A DNA stretch of 64,000 nucleotides from an uncultured Aquimarina sp. (GCA_947497175.1 CANMFM010000002.1:293620-357619); one strand, 5' to 3'. Numbered from the stretch's first letter, positions 1 to 11,696 are shown. Program-made: numbers and translations. The notes: generated from the letters alone by a model not told the origin.

Positions 1-2217
1 CCGAGGATAAAAAAAACTATTGTCTTTAATCAATCCGAAGGTTTTTTGGGAAATGAATTTATTAATAATTCTTATCTAAGAGGACATAATAATAAACTTT
101 ATTTCGGGGGTGTAAAAGGAGTGTCATTTTTTGATCCAAATGATCTCAATAAAAGCAACTATACATCACGCGTCATTTTAACAGGGATCAAAATTACCGG
201 TAAAGAACTTGATAGAAGTATCTCTTTTGAAGATGAAAAAAACCTGGAACATGATGAGGCCTCATTTTTACTCAACTTTGCAGTGCCAAATTATATAAAT
301 ACATCCGAAAATCGATATGCTTATCGATTGTTAGGGCTAAATGATGAATGGAAATTTACGAACAATCATGAAGTGGGTTATACCATTCAAAAACCAGGAG
401 ATTATATTTTTCAAGTAAAAGAAGCCAATAATCAAGATACTTGGGATGATGAACCTACGACCCTAAAGATTACTGTAAAGGCAGCACTTTGGAAAACACC
501 TTTGGCATATGCAATTTATTTTGTGATTATAGTATTCGTACTTTATCAGATCTACAAAAACATGAGGACTAGATTTGAACTTGTACATAAACTAAAATCC
601 GAACGCTTAGAGAACATTAGACAAGAAGAGATCAATACTTCTAAACTAGAGTTTTTTACCAATGTATCGCATGATTTTAGGACACCTCTGACCTTGATTT
701 TGGCTCCTATTCAACAACTTATCGAAAATTACCAGGGCAATAAAGAAATGTATAAGAAATTGTTGGCGATAGAACGTAATGCAGACCAGCTCTTGAAGTT
801 AACCAATCAAGTGCTCGATTTTAGAGCTTACGAGAATAAGCATTCTAGACTGCAAGCGAAACAAGGAGATTTAATATCGTTTCTTAACGGGATATATACA
901 TCATTTCTGGAGTATGCTTCAATTGGCAATTATAATTATTCTTTTGAGTATGATGTATTGGAGTTACCAATTTTTTATGATCCTAATAAGTTAGAAAAAG
1001 TATTTTATAATATACTTTCTAACGCATTCAAATACACTCCAAAAGGAGGGGAAATTAAGATTAAACTCTATGTTGATCATCACGATGCAATTATAGAAAT
1101 TTCTGATAACGGGCCGGGAATCAGTATTGAGTTTATAAATAAAATTTTCGATAGATATTATGAAATTGCAAGTGATGTAGCGTATCAAAAACACTTTAAC
1201 CAAGGTAGTGGTATTGGACTTCATATTGCAAAAAAGGCAATAGAGCTGCATAAAGGTAGTATTGATGTTGAAAGTAAAGATGGTGTAGGAACGATATTTA
1301 AAATTACGCTAAAATCAGGATGCGCACATTTAGAAGATTTTGAAATGCTTGCTGAAAACTTTTCTACAACCGAAATTTATGGGGAGAATAAACATAAGCA
1401 TCTTATCGAAACGCTGAAAACAATCGAAGTAGAGCACCTTATTCAGGATGTTGATACTGATAAACCAAAAATTTTAGTCGTTGAAGATAATGATGAATTC
1501 AGAAGGTTTATAGTAGATATTTTAAAAGAATATTATATCGTAGAACAATCAGAAAATGGAGAAGAAGGTTTTAAAAAAGCATTAAGAGTTTTTCCTGATT
1601 TAATCATAAGCGACGTTATAATGACCAAAATGGAAGGAACAGAACTTTGCTCAAAAATTAAAAATGACAGACGCACAAGCCATGTTCCAGTAATTCTACT
1701 AACATCTCGTTCATCAATGACTTATAAGTTTGAAGGTTTAGAATCTGGGGCAGATGCCTATATAGACAAACCATTTGATATCAAAGAGCTGTTTTTAGTA
1801 ATTAAAAATTTACTTAATGCGGCAGAGAGAGTTAAACATAAGTTTACAGAAAATAATTATAGTAATGAATATGAAGCTATAGCTTCGGTTGATGAAAATC
1901 TACAAAGAAAAGCCATAAAAATTATAGAAGATAACATTGATAACCAATCTTTTGATATCCCATCCTTTAGTTCAGAATTAGGATTGAGTAGAACCATGTT
2001 ATTTGTGAAAATAAAAAGCTGGACTAATTTTACTCCAAAAGAATTTATTAATTCAATACGAATGAAAAAGGCAACAGAACTTTTAGAGTTAGGTGAGTTG
2101 AGTGTCTCTGAAGTCGCGTATAGAGTAGGTTTTAAAGACCCTAAGTATTTTTCTAAAGCGTTTAAAAAATATTACAAAAAAACCCCATCAGAATATTCAG
2201 AAAAATTCTATTCTTAG
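1..2217 (+). CDS. Hybrid two-component system sensor/regulator (Y_Y_Y domain, TM, HisKA, HATPase, REC, AraC HTH), 5'-truncated by the window edge
   Basis: Frame is open from base 1; the ORF-track start at 46 is an internal TTG. Motifs: SHDFRTPLTLI (H-box), NAFKYTPKGG / DNGPGIS / GSGIGLHIAKK (ATPase), REC domain ILVVEDNDEFR...IISDVIM...DKPF, C-terminal AraC HTH VAYRVGFKDPKYFSKAFKKYYKKTPSEY. Confidence 0.93.
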   Translation, partial: PRIKKTIVFNQSEGFLGNEFINNSYLRGHNNKLYFGGVKGVSFFDPNDLNKSNYTSRVILTGIKITGKELDRSISFEDEKNLEHDEASFLLNFAVPNYINTSENRYAYRLLGLNDEWKFTNNHEVGYTIQKPGDYIFQVKEANNQDTWDDEPTTLKITVKAALWKTPLAYAIYFVIIVFVLYQIYKNMRTRFELVHKLKSERLENIRQEEINTSKLEFFTNVSHDFRTPLTLILAPIQQLIENYQGNKEMYKKLLAIERNADQLLKLTNQVLDFRAYENKHSRLQAKQGDLISFLNGIYTSFLEYASIGNYNYSFEYDVLELPIFYDPNKLEKVFYNILSNAFKYTPKGGEIKIKLYVDHHDAIIEISDNGPGISIEFINKIFDRYYEIASDVAYQKHFNQGSGIGLHIAKKAIELHKGSIDVESKDGVGTIFKITLKSGCAHLEDFEMLAENFSTTEIYGENKHKHLIETLKTIEVEHLIQDVDTDKPKILVVEDNDEFRRFIVDILKEYYIVEQSENGEEGFKKALRVFPDLIISDVIMTKMEGTELCSKIKNDRRTSHVPVILLTSRSSMTYKFEGLESGADAYIDKPFDIKELFLVIKNLLNAAERVKHKFTENNYSNEYEAIASVDENLQRKAIKIIEDNIDNQSFDIPSFSSELGLSRTMLFVKIKSWTNFTPKEFINSIRMKKATELLELGELSVSEVAYRVGFKDPKYFSKAFKKYYKKTPSEYSEKFYS

Positions 2218-2489
2218 CATAAAACCATAATTTTAGCGATTAGCTATCAAAGAAATTCTTAAACCCGGTCTGTTTACTTATGTATTGAGTTTTGGCAGGG
2301 TTTTTGTTTTATTCGAATTCAGTAAATAAAATAACATTCAACACCTTTTTGAAAGGTCAATTTGGTAAAAATATATCCATGAACAGAAGTTTTATTTACT
2401 ACTTTTATAAAAAGTAAATCTATCCTAGCTGAGTTTTGAAAACAGCTAAGGAAGTTATAATTTTAACCCCCATAAATTAACCTATACTT

Positions 2490-3107
2490 ATGTACACAGT
2501 AAATTTTAAAAATACGAAGAAACTCTTTTTTATACTTTTAGTTTTATGCTTTTCCTTAAATACTCAAGCACAAAATGATCAAATTTCTATCCAATCTATT
2601 AGCGATCAGGAGTTTGCTGTAAATAGTATTAATGGAATCCCATTTACAGTAGTCCTTGAAGAAAGTAATAATGATGGACAATATCATTTACCAAGTGGAG
2701 GTAGTGTTACTTTTAAAACTGCAGATATGATTGGTAAAAGAAGCACGTTACGTATTATTTTTGAAGAAGAAATGTATCACTCTCTAGAAGATAAACTCAT
2801 AGAGCAATATGATGCTGATGTTGAATGGATTACATCTTCTCTTGAAATTAAAGAAAGCGACTTAAAAATGTTTCCTACCCGACCGGTTTTTACAGATGCC
2901 GCTTTAGAAAAGTTAAAGCAAAGAGTATTTCAATATACCACAACTGATCGAAAAGAAGAGTATTTTAATGAGTGGATAGAAAAAATAAATTATTCTGTGG
3001 GGGCTGTAAATTTTTTCAGAGAGTTGTATGCAGCATCTAATGGAGAAAACAATGAGCAGCGTCATAATTTTCTACCAATCAATATTCATCAAGAACTTCA
3101 TAAATAA
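2490..3107 (+). CDS. Secreted hypothetical protein
   Basis: 205-aa ORF with N-terminal signal peptide (KLFFILLVLCFSLNTQAQ); no family recognised. Confidence 0.7.
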   Translation: MYTVNFKNTKKLFFILLVLCFSLNTQAQNDQISIQSISDQEFAVNSINGIPFTVVLEESNNDGQYHLPSGGSVTFKTADMIGKRSTLRIIFEEEMYHSLEDKLIEQYDADVEWITSSLEIKESDLKMFPTRPVFTDAALEKLKQRVFQYTTTDRKEEYFNEWIEKINYSVGAVNFFRELYAASNGENNEQRHNFLPINIHQELHK

Positions 3108-3574
3108 TTCGAGTTCGAGTGACTCGCCCTTAGTAAAAGTGTATCGAGCTCTTGGTAAAGTTTAGGATGACAAGGTATTTCTAATAAAACCTTTTCTCGA
3201 TACTCTTTTGTCTGATTTCAAAAAAATCTCTTGTATTGCCCTGTTTGGATTATTTTTGTCCTCATGTCGTCCTCGTGGCAAATGAAAATGTGCACATAAA
3301 AAAAATAGAATAGTATTTTATTCTATTTGTTTCTGTATAGCACAAGAAAAAGTTCTACTGATAATGCCATTGTGCAAAGGTATTTCATAATGAAGCTTCG
3401 GAAGGTTTCTCTTCTGGACTTGTCGTAGAAAAATTATAAAACGGACTGAAAGAATTCAGAATCTGAGATAGGAATACTATCTTTTGATGATGATGATTTT
3501 TTTGTTGTATATAGTTTAGAAACTTATGTAAAGATCAATTGAATAAAACTCTTTAAAACGTAAGATTTTCTAAT

Positions 3575-5938
3575 TTATCTTCTTCTCCCAGAATAGGTCA
3601 TTGCTTCGCCTTTACCAAAGCCGTAGCTCAAACCAAAGGTGAAAAAACGTCCTCGTAGGCCAAAATCATACGTCTCGAATGTAGGTTGTGTTACAAAACG
3701 TTCTCTAATTCTCGATGCAAATACATCGCGTACACCCAAATTAACTACTACTTTACCCTTTATAATTTTCTTACGCATTCCCAGGTCCATAAATGCAAAA
3801 CCACTTTGCTTACCTTGTATAGTTTCAAAACCAGAACGATAGTTTCCGTTAAGCTCTAAATCAATATCGGCGGGCAAGTCAATTTTTGAACCCAATCGGG
3901 TAGACCATTGGTTTCCTTGAAAATCGAAAACCTGATCTTCAAAATTTCCTTTTCGATCAAAATAACTATAATTAAAATCCCCGGTAAAAGTTATCCATTT
4001 GATAGGGCTGTACTTTGCATTGGTCTCTAAACCAACAGACGAATTTGTTCCGATATTTTCAGGTGTAGTAAACGTTACATTATCTATAAAAGTTGATACA
4101 CGTTCTACCACTTCAGTTGTATAGCGATGGTAAATACTAGAGCTTACACTGGCTTTTCCTATTTTATAGATACTTGTTAGTTCGTATGACTGTGTAAATT
4201 CGGGCTGCAGGTTTGGATTACCTGTTCGAATGTTAAAGTTGTTCCGGATGTTAAAAAAGGGATTCAAATCCCAAAGCCTTGGCCTGAAAATACGTTTCGA
4301 GTAGCCCGCTTGCAGTGAAACTTTTTCGTTAAATTTATAAGAAGCGTGCATACTTGGAAAAAAATTAGTAAAATTCTGTGAATTGGTATCGTTGGTATTT
4401 CTCAATACGGTTTGTAAGTCGGTATTTTCAACTCTTAACCCTGCTTTTATCCCCCAATTGTCGTTTTCATAAGCTCCTGTTGCATATATTCCCAATACTT
4501 TTTGATTCCATTCAAAATCATTAGTAAGGGCTTCGTTAACCTCAAATACGCCATTTACCAGGTCACGTACTTCAAAATCATTACCCACATCATTTATTAC
4601 ATACTGAACTCCTGTTTCTAAGGTGTATTCTTTGGTAATTGGGTTTATATAATCAGCTTTGAAGGTAAAATCTGCCTGTTGGAAATTAGTAGCGGTTCGT
4701 TGGTTATTATCTACGTTTTCACCTTCGAGTGTGGTATCGGTAAAAAGCGAAGACTGGTCTTTACCGAAGAAACTACCCAAAGCACTAAATTGAAAAGTAT
4801 GATCTTCATTATCTTTAAATTGCTTTTTCCAATTAAATTCATACTGCCATTTGGGATTGGTGGCATCGGTAATCTCATCACGTATCCATCGAGATAGTAA
4901 GGTATTATTGGCATCAAAAAAACGAAAATTTGTTTCAGAAGGTTGATCTTCAATTTCGTAAGCAAAATTTCCTGAGAGTGTGAAAACGTTATATTGATTT
5001 AAGTGATAATCTGTTCCCAGGGTGATGTTGAAAAAGGTCTCATTTCTGAAATTTTCTCCCTCACTAAATATGACTTCGTTGTTGATTAAGTTTCGATTAC
5101 TCGCTTCATTATCGCGAGGTAAAGAACGGTAACCAACACCCATTTGGGTAAACAAATTAAATTTCTCTTGTCTGCGGTTAAGGCTAACTCCTATACTATG
5201 ATTATCTGGCAAACCGGTGTTAACAGAAATAGAGCCATTCCAACCTTCTTTTTCTTCTTTTTTCAGGATGATATTTAAAATACCAGAAGTACCTGAAGCT
5301 TCATATTTTGCAGAAGGATTTGTGATCACCTCGATACTCTCAATCATATCTGCGGTGATTGTTCCCAGAGCATTATTGGATTCATCGGCTAACACAGAGG
5401 GCTTGCCATTAATTAGGATTTGTACTCCACTGCTTCCTCGTAAACTTATTTCTCCTTCTATATTTACATTAACCGAAGGTACATTGTTGAGCACCTCCAA
5501 CGCACTGGCCCCAGTGGTACTAAGGTCTTTTCCTACATTAAAAACACGTTTGTCTAGCTTAAACTCAGTTTTAGAAACTTCACCTCTTACAACTACTTCA
5601 TCCAAGGTTTGGTTATCTTGAAAAAGTTTAATAACCCCCAACTTAATTTGATCTTCTTTTAGTTCAAAATCCTTTAATTGAATTGTCTTAAATCCAATAA
5701 AACTGATCTCAATGTAAAAGTCTTTTTTTGAAGTTTTAATGTTGAATTTTCCAGTATCATCAGTAGTTGTTCCGGTAACTACAGAATCAGAATAAAGATC
5801 CTTCAACACTATTGTTGCATAGGGTATTTTTGTTCCTGCTTCAGCTTCAATTAGAGAACCTGAAATGCTTATTTCACTGTCTTGAGCCCAGGTGCAAACT
5901 GTAAATAGTGAAATAACTAAAAGGAATTTAATCTTCAT
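3575..5938 (-). CDS. TonB-dependent receptor / outer membrane beta-barrel protein with N-terminal carboxypeptidase-regulatory-like domain
   Basis: Signal peptide, CarboxypepD_reg-like region (GSLIEAEAGTKIPYATIVLKD), plug (TTGASALEVLNNVPSVNVNIEGEISLRGSSGVQILINGKPS), OMP_b-brl_3-type barrel. Confidence 0.9.
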   Translation of the reverse strand: MKIKFLLVISLFTVCTWAQDSEISISGSLIEAEAGTKIPYATIVLKDLYSDSVVTGTTTDDTGKFNIKTSKKDFYIEISFIGFKTIQLKDFELKEDQIKLGVIKLFQDNQTLDEVVVRGEVSKTEFKLDKRVFNVGKDLSTTGASALEVLNNVPSVNVNIEGEISLRGSSGVQILINGKPSVLADESNNALGTITADMIESIEVITNPSAKYEASGTSGILNIILKKEEKEGWNGSISVNTGLPDNHSIGVSLNRRQEKFNLFTQMGVGYRSLPRDNEASNRNLINNEVIFSEGENFRNETFFNITLGTDYHLNQYNVFTLSGNFAYEIEDQPSETNFRFFDANNTLLSRWIRDEITDATNPKWQYEFNWKKQFKDNEDHTFQFSALGSFFGKDQSSLFTDTTLEGENVDNNQRTATNFQQADFTFKADYINPITKEYTLETGVQYVINDVGNDFEVRDLVNGVFEVNEALTNDFEWNQKVLGIYATGAYENDNWGIKAGLRVENTDLQTVLRNTNDTNSQNFTNFFPSMHASYKFNEKVSLQAGYSKRIFRPRLWDLNPFFNIRNNFNIRTGNPNLQPEFTQSYELTSIYKIGKASVSSSIYHRYTTEVVERVSTFIDNVTFTTPENIGTNSSVGLETNAKYSPIKWITFTGDFNYSYFDRKGNFEDQVFDFQGNQWSTRLGSKIDLPADIDLELNGNYRSGFETIQGKQSGFAFMDLGMRKKIIKGKVVVNLGVRDVFASRIRERFVTQPTFETYDFGLRGRFFTFGLSYGFGKGEAMTYSGRRR

Positions 5939-6349
5939 GGTACGACTTTATAACTTCAAAATCTAAAGAAAAGAAGTAAAATGGAGTTATTGAAATTTTC
6001 TTTGTTAAACAACTCTAAACACCTTAGAGTTTAATAGATTTTTGCAACAGTTTAGTCGTTAACGTATCTATTAAACAGTTGTTATTCTTTACTGTGTATA
6101 TGCTCTAATAATTTTAAAATATGAGTAGAATAGAATCTAGAAGATCTCAAATGACAAAAAGTACCAGAAAAATCGGACTTTGAAATATATTCTAGCCATA
6201 AGATGTTTTTGAAGCCGTTTTATTTTTTAATGCTCAAAACGTGTTAACATAAGGTTTTTGTGGTATACATATATAATACTATATTGCAGAAAAACCAGAA
6301 GTTTATGATGATTTCATTTGAAATCATCTCTTAACCTATAAATTATAGC

Positions 6350-7327
6350 ATGAGTAAAGCATCCTTTATAAAAGAATTAACGTTGCCCGCAGTAGCAGCA
6401 CCGATGTTTTTAATATCAGGACCTCAATTAGTTATTGAGTGTTGTAAGAGTGGAATTGTAGGAACTTTTCCGGCATTAAATCAACGAACTTCTGAGGGGT
6501 TTGAAGAATGGCTTATCGAGATTAAAAAGGCACTTTCAGATTTTGAAAAAGAAACCGGTAAAAAAGCAGCACCATTTGGTGTTAACCTGATTGTTCATCA
6601 TTCAAATCCAAGATTAAAAGCCGATCTGGCCTTGTGTGTTAAACATAAAGTTCCATTAATTATTACCTCTTTGGGTGCTGTGTCAGAATTGGTAGATACG
6701 ATTCATAGCTACGGAGGATTGGTATTTCATGATGTTATCAAAAAACGTCATGCAGAAAAAGCAAGCGAAGCCGGAGTAGACGGATTAATTCTTGTTGCCG
6801 CTGGAGCAGGAGGGCATGCAGGTACCATAAATCCCATGCCATTGGTTTCAGAAATTAAAAAATTCTTTAAGAAAACCATCTTACTTTCAGGTTGTATCTC
6901 CTCAGGTAGAGATATAGCTTCAGCTATGCAAATGGGAGCCGATTTGGCATATATGGGAACTCGTTTCATTAATACACAAGAAAGTAAAGCGCCAAAAGCC
7001 TATAGAGATATGATCATAGATTGTGGCGCAAGTGATATTGTGTATACAGCAGCTGTCTCAGGGGTTCATGCAAATTTTTTAGGCCCAAGTCTAAAGGCTA
7101 TGGGTATCACAGAAGAAATGTTAGCAAGAAAGAAAAAGGTTGATTTTGGAGAAGAATTAACAGTCAATGAAAATGAAGCAAAGGCCTGGGCAACCATCTG
7201 GTCTGCGGGGCAGGGAGTTGCAACGATAAGTAATTCTCCTAGCGTACATGATTTGGTATCTGAGTTAAAAACTGAGTTTAAAACAGCGATTAAAGAGCAA
7301 TATGCATTATTGAACGTTTATAAGTAA
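6350..7327 (+). CDS. Nitronate monooxygenase family (2-nitropropane dioxygenase-like FMN enzyme)
   Basis: Conserved APMFLISGPQLVIECCKSGIVGTFPALN, GAGGHAGTINP and MGTRFINTQES motifs. Confidence 0.88.
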   Translation: MSKASFIKELTLPAVAAPMFLISGPQLVIECCKSGIVGTFPALNQRTSEGFEEWLIEIKKALSDFEKETGKKAAPFGVNLIVHHSNPRLKADLALCVKHKVPLIITSLGAVSELVDTIHSYGGLVFHDVIKKRHAEKASEAGVDGLILVAAGAGGHAGTINPMPLVSEIKKFFKKTILLSGCISSGRDIASAMQMGADLAYMGTRFINTQESKAPKAYRDMIIDCGASDIVYTAAVSGVHANFLGPSLKAMGITEEMLARKKKVDFGEELTVNENEAKAWATIWSAGQGVATISNSPSVHDLVSELKTEFKTAIKEQYALLNVYK

Positions 7328-7446
7328 TAAGATTCAAAATAGAAGGATGTACTTAAAATTATTATAAATTGTGATGATAAAGGTGTTGTTTTAGCCCTAA
7401 AGACGTCTCAGTCGTTCGTTACACCTTCTTTGTAATTCATATTGTT

Positions 7447-7902
7447 TTAAGTACACTGTTTAATCGCTTCTATTTCTAGATCATTGGTGAATTTTTCGAA
7501 TGCTTCGTCAAATGGTGGAATCATTTTGGAAAATAAAGGAAACAAGGGACCTCCTATAGTTTCACTCATACTAAATATAACACCATTATTATAGGCTTGT
7601 ATTAAAAAAGTTCTCTTCCCCATCGTATCGCCCCACACTAATTTTTTATTAGGGATATACTCTTTAACTTTTAATTTAAATGTACGCTTGTCATCCAAAT
7701 AACTTTTTAATTTGATGATTTCTCCTTGTTTAATGGTACCTTTAAACATAGTTATCGTACTATTCCATTGTGGGTACTTTTCGCCACTAATAAGTAAGTT
7801 CCATATTGTTTCAGGTTTAACATCCATGTACTTTTTTATAGATGTTGTTCTGCTAAAGATTGTTTTGATTGTTTTAGCCTGAACATTAGTATTAATTTTC
7901 AT
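7447..7902 (-). CDS. SRPBCC-domain protein
   Basis: SRPBCC-like pattern (MDVKPETIWNLLISGEKYPQWNSTITMFKG...LVWGDTMG). Confidence 0.7.
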   Translation of the reverse strand: MKINTNVQAKTIKTIFSRTTSIKKYMDVKPETIWNLLISGEKYPQWNSTITMFKGTIKQGEIIKLKSYLDDKRTFKLKVKEYIPNKKLVWGDTMGKRTFLIQAYNNGVIFSMSETIGGPLFPLFSKMIPPFDEAFEKFTNDLEIEAIKQCT

Positions 7903-8198
7903 ATTTGGTTGAATAAATAGTATAGCTCAAATTTAATGCACTTAGTATTTTGAATACCACAATTATTAGTCTCGATATTTCTTTTGAAACCCTTTTACAG
8001 GGTTTTGAAATCACTTCATTTTAATGTAAGGGCAATTTTGAATATGACACCTCTTTATGATTAAGGTTAATTATTAGATATTATGTTATTGTTGTCTAGT
8101 CATTTAAAAGAACTAAACAATTTTAATAATTAAGAATATAACAAACAGTACATCACGATATCAAATAAAAGTTTTTGGTTACCGCAATATCCTTTGGG

Positions 8199-9374
8199 TT
8201 AAAACTTTGCAGCGGTAACTTCAGGGATGATAACTAATAAATCATAGCCCTTCAAAATTCGATTTAGAGTAGTGTCATCAACCTTAATTTTCTGTTTTTT
8301 AAGTTTGTGAATGATCTTTTGCAAATCGAATACCTTCCATTGGTTTTTTTGTGCAGTCAAAAAAGGTGTTAGATTTTTTAAAGGCCACGTTGTGATATCA
8401 ACAGGTTGTGCAGGAAATATCTTAAACGGCTGCCCCAACATGCCACTCTGGCCTACTATCATAATGTGCAAAGACTTTTGGTCATTAGCTTCAGAAATGT
8501 TAGAAACTAAGTTTCCTATGTCATAAACTTCAAGTAGACTTTCACCCTTTGTTAGATGGTTTGCACCATACTTGAATAGATTGCTCTTATGACTCCATTT
8601 CTCATAATCACGCATTAAATGACGTTTTAACAACTTTACACGTTTATGATGTCCTTTTGATCTACTTTTATAAATTTCTACCGAGGAACGCATAGCATTT
8701 ATGACCTCGTGTTCATGTTTAGATAGCTTTAATTCCTGTAAGGCTTTTATCTTCTCACCAAATTCTGGTGTCATTAAATACATGGGGTTTTGAGGATTTT
8801 CAAAGAATTTTTTCAAATATTCATTAGAATTATCTATTACCTCTTTATATAATTTCCTTGCTTGATTATTTTCAGTTTCAATATAAAGGTCATGAAAAAT
8901 GAGCCGGTCGGCATACATTAATACTTGATCCGAGCCTAAAAGATTAGTACCAGTTTTAACAATATCTTCGAGTAATTCATATTCTGGGCGCAACGCATAA
9001 AATGAAAATAAGTCCTTATATGTTTGATTAAAAACCTCTTTCTTTTTCTCTGTCAATTTTATAGAAGTCTCTATAATTTCTGTACTGTAAGGATCCAACT
9101 CGATATAAAAATTATCAAACTTTTTAAGGTTAAAAATATGTTTGGTAAATAGAGGGATTTCGTTAGTAAAATGTTCTTCTCCAATCAGTACATTGTCTAC
9201 TTGCTTTACTTTATCCGCGATTAAAGCCCAACCACCACCAGAAAACACGGAATCTGATATCTTGAAAGTTTTTTGATGATTAGCAATTATCGTTTCAAAT
9301 GTAATTTTTTGAGCTAAAAATGTATTAGATATCAATATGCATACAATCAACAATTGCCAAGATCTATGTTTCAT
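8199..9374 (-). CDS. Secreted hypothetical protein, possible ChaN/Tiki/erythromycin-esterase-like fold
   Basis: Signal peptide; VLIGEEHFTNEIPLFTKHIF resembles the GE(x)H motif of that superfamily. Family assignment is tentative. Confidence 0.5.
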   Translation of the reverse strand: MKHRSWQLLIVCILISNTFLAQKITFETIIANHQKTFKISDSVFSGGGWALIADKVKQVDNVLIGEEHFTNEIPLFTKHIFNLKKFDNFYIELDPYSTEIIETSIKLTEKKKEVFNQTYKDLFSFYALRPEYELLEDIVKTGTNLLGSDQVLMYADRLIFHDLYIETENNQARKLYKEVIDNSNEYLKKFFENPQNPMYLMTPEFGEKIKALQELKLSKHEHEVINAMRSSVEIYKSRSKGHHKRVKLLKRHLMRDYEKWSHKSNLFKYGANHLTKGESLLEVYDIGNLVSNISEANDQKSLHIMIVGQSGMLGQPFKIFPAQPVDITTWPLKNLTPFLTAQKNQWKVFDLQKIIHKLKKQKIKVDDTTLNRILKGYDLLVIIPEVTAAKF

Positions 9375-9887
9375 AGTATAAATTTAATGCGTTATAATTT
9401 CTTAGATTTATTAGTAGTAGTTCGTGCTATTTCTAGTCATAAAATCAATCATATTCGTTATAAACGTATCCGAGTTGATTTGTTTTTTACTTGAAAAAAT
9501 TTAATTTTCATATTTGATTTATCAAAACAATCATTTGTTTGATTTTAAATTACAGTCTAAATGTAGGACTGAATAAAACATCTGTTTGTTACAGTAAAAA
9601 TTTTACCTAAACGTTATTGATGTGTCGGATCTTATAAAAAGAAAAACCAATAGAAACATCTAAACTCTATAAAATATAGGCGTTTAGCTATTCTGATCTT
9701 TCTAATCAAACTTAGTGTTATTTAAATTTTATAGGAGTTTTTTAAAGTCTCATTAGTATTTTTGAGACTAAATGAATATTTTTTTATATAACAAACTAGT
9801 AGATTTGGAGTAACAAAAACTAACCTTATTTGTCCTTTAAGATATAACTAATTCAAATGTCATCAATTTTTAAAAGCGCACTAGTAC

Positions 9888-10973
9888 ATGAATACTAACT
9901 TTCCGGATATGCTAATAAACGGTATTTTAATATGCCTGTATTCTCAATTAATAATTCTTGGTATTTTTAATATTTTAAATAGAAGATTACGAAATGTTGT
10001 ATTAGGGTCGTTATGTTGTTTGTTGGCAATATCTTTTATGTATACAATTTATTGGCCAAGTCTAAACACGAATTTGGTGGGAAATATAGTGTTGGGCGGT
10101 TATAAACATATGTTTCTACCGGCACTTATTTACTTGTACATAGTGTTAATCAAAGAGAAAAACCAAAAGCATTTAATTTTGGTAAACCTCATACCTCCTT
10201 TTATTGTTCATTGTTTTTATTTAATCATAAAGTTTGGATTCAGAGACTTTTATAATACAAATATTGTAAATCTTGTTGCGTTTATTAATTTTTTCATCTT
10301 TGCATCCTATCTATTCTACTTTATTAAAGGAATTTCTTTTTTAAAATCGTTAAAACTCATGCTATTACCTGGGGTTCATAAAAGGTATACCTTTTTTGTT
10401 GTTATAATGTCTTTGTATGGAATCATTTTGGTTTCAGAAGCAATTTTCCCTTTCCTATTCAGTGAAGAAAAACTTAATGCCACACATTATTTTTTGTCCT
10501 CGAGTTTCTATATTCATATAGCAATCATCACTAATTTAGGAATATTGGTATTTGCTTTTATCGAATCTCCTTCTTTGAAGCCTATTCTTTTAGGTGAAAA
10601 AATATATACAGGTTTTGATTCTATAAAAAATGATGACATGATAAGAGCTTATATCAATGATATATTTGGTAAGCAAAAGTTATTCTTGGATGCACATTTT
10701 GATTTGAAGTTTTCTTTGCTATCGTGTGGTATTGATGAAAAGGAATTTAGATTATTTTTAAAAAAAGAATTTAATAAATCATCAATTGAATTTGTAAATA
10801 AATATAGGGTAGAAGAGTTTAAAAGGTTATTGGCTTTAAGCGAAAACAATAAATATAATTTAATGGGAATTGCAAATAAAGCAGGCTTTAACTCTAAAGC
10901 TACTTTTTATAGAAATTTCAAGAATATTGAAGGTATTACCCCCAAAGAGTATTGGACTCAGAATAGAAAGTGA
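9888..10973 (+). CDS. Membrane-anchored AraC-family transcriptional regulator
   Basis: Multiple N-terminal TM helices; C-terminal HTH MGIANKAGFNSKATFYRNFKNIEGITPKEYW. Confidence 0.88.
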   Translation: MNTNFPDMLINGILICLYSQLIILGIFNILNRRLRNVVLGSLCCLLAISFMYTIYWPSLNTNLVGNIVLGGYKHMFLPALIYLYIVLIKEKNQKHLILVNLIPPFIVHCFYLIIKFGFRDFYNTNIVNLVAFINFFIFASYLFYFIKGISFLKSLKLMLLPGVHKRYTFFVVIMSLYGIILVSEAIFPFLFSEEKLNATHYFLSSSFYIHIAIITNLGILVFAFIESPSLKPILLGEKIYTGFDSIKNDDMIRAYINDIFGKQKLFLDAHFDLKFSLLSCGIDEKEFRLFLKKEFNKSSIEFVNKYRVEEFKRLLALSENNKYNLMGIANKAGFNSKATFYRNFKNIEGITPKEYWTQNRK

Positions 10974-11233
10974 TCTTAGAAAACTGGAAATAATAAAGGT
11001 GTTTTCATAAACAATACTATTTATGTAAAGTCTTCAGTTAAACGATCAATCTACAAAATATCTTTTGCCACAGTTTTATAATGTGTTCAATACCTGTTTT
11101 TTTCATCCAAATACTTGAGTGTCTTTTTAAATAAATGGTGTCAAATATATTTATGAGACTTAATTACTGTGCTTGTCTGATTTTGATTAATAATTAAAAA
11201 ATAATTTTACTCAAATTTCATAAATCACATAGC

Positions 11234-11692
11234 ATGAAAAAGTATCATTTATTTATTCTAATCTTTTGTTTCTTACTCAACAGTTGCAAATCTGATGACA
11301 ATAGTTCAGCAACCGAATCAAATTTTTATTTCATTACAGCAAAAATTGATAATATGAATTGGGATGCGAACAACTTTAGTGCCACGTACTCCAATAAAAT
11401 TGTGTCTATAGAAGCTCAATCGTTAAATGGATCAAGAATTGAAATTTCTGCACAAGGTGTGAGCTCTATTGGAACTTATGATTTAGGAAATGTAAGCATA
11501 GGAACGTATCAAGACGGTAATCGCGACAATGAAACCTATACTACCGCAGGAACTTTGGGAACAGGTTCTATTACATTCAATACTCTTGATTCAACACGTA
11601 TTGAAGGTAGCTTTTCATTTACCGGAGAAAATGGCTTGGGTAATGCAAAGAATATAACCAGTGGCTCTTTTGAAATTAATTTAACTAACTAA
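11234..11692 (+). CDS. Small lipoprotein of unknown function
   Basis: Lipobox LLNSCKSDD; beta-rich 152-aa protein; 4 bp before the next CDS. Confidence 0.72.
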   Translation: MKKYHLFILIFCFLLNSCKSDDNSSATESNFYFITAKIDNMNWDANNFSATYSNKIVSIEAQSLNGSRIEISAQGVSSIGTYDLGNVSIGTYQDGNRDNETYTTAGTLGTGSITFNTLDSTRIEGSFSFTGENGLGNAKNITSGSFEINLTN

Positions 11693-11696
11693 ACGT

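Noticed and set aside
4679-5621. Plus-strand ORFs (72 and 134 aa) inside the TonB receptor gene
   Set aside because: Antisense shadows of a well-supported minus-strand CDS.
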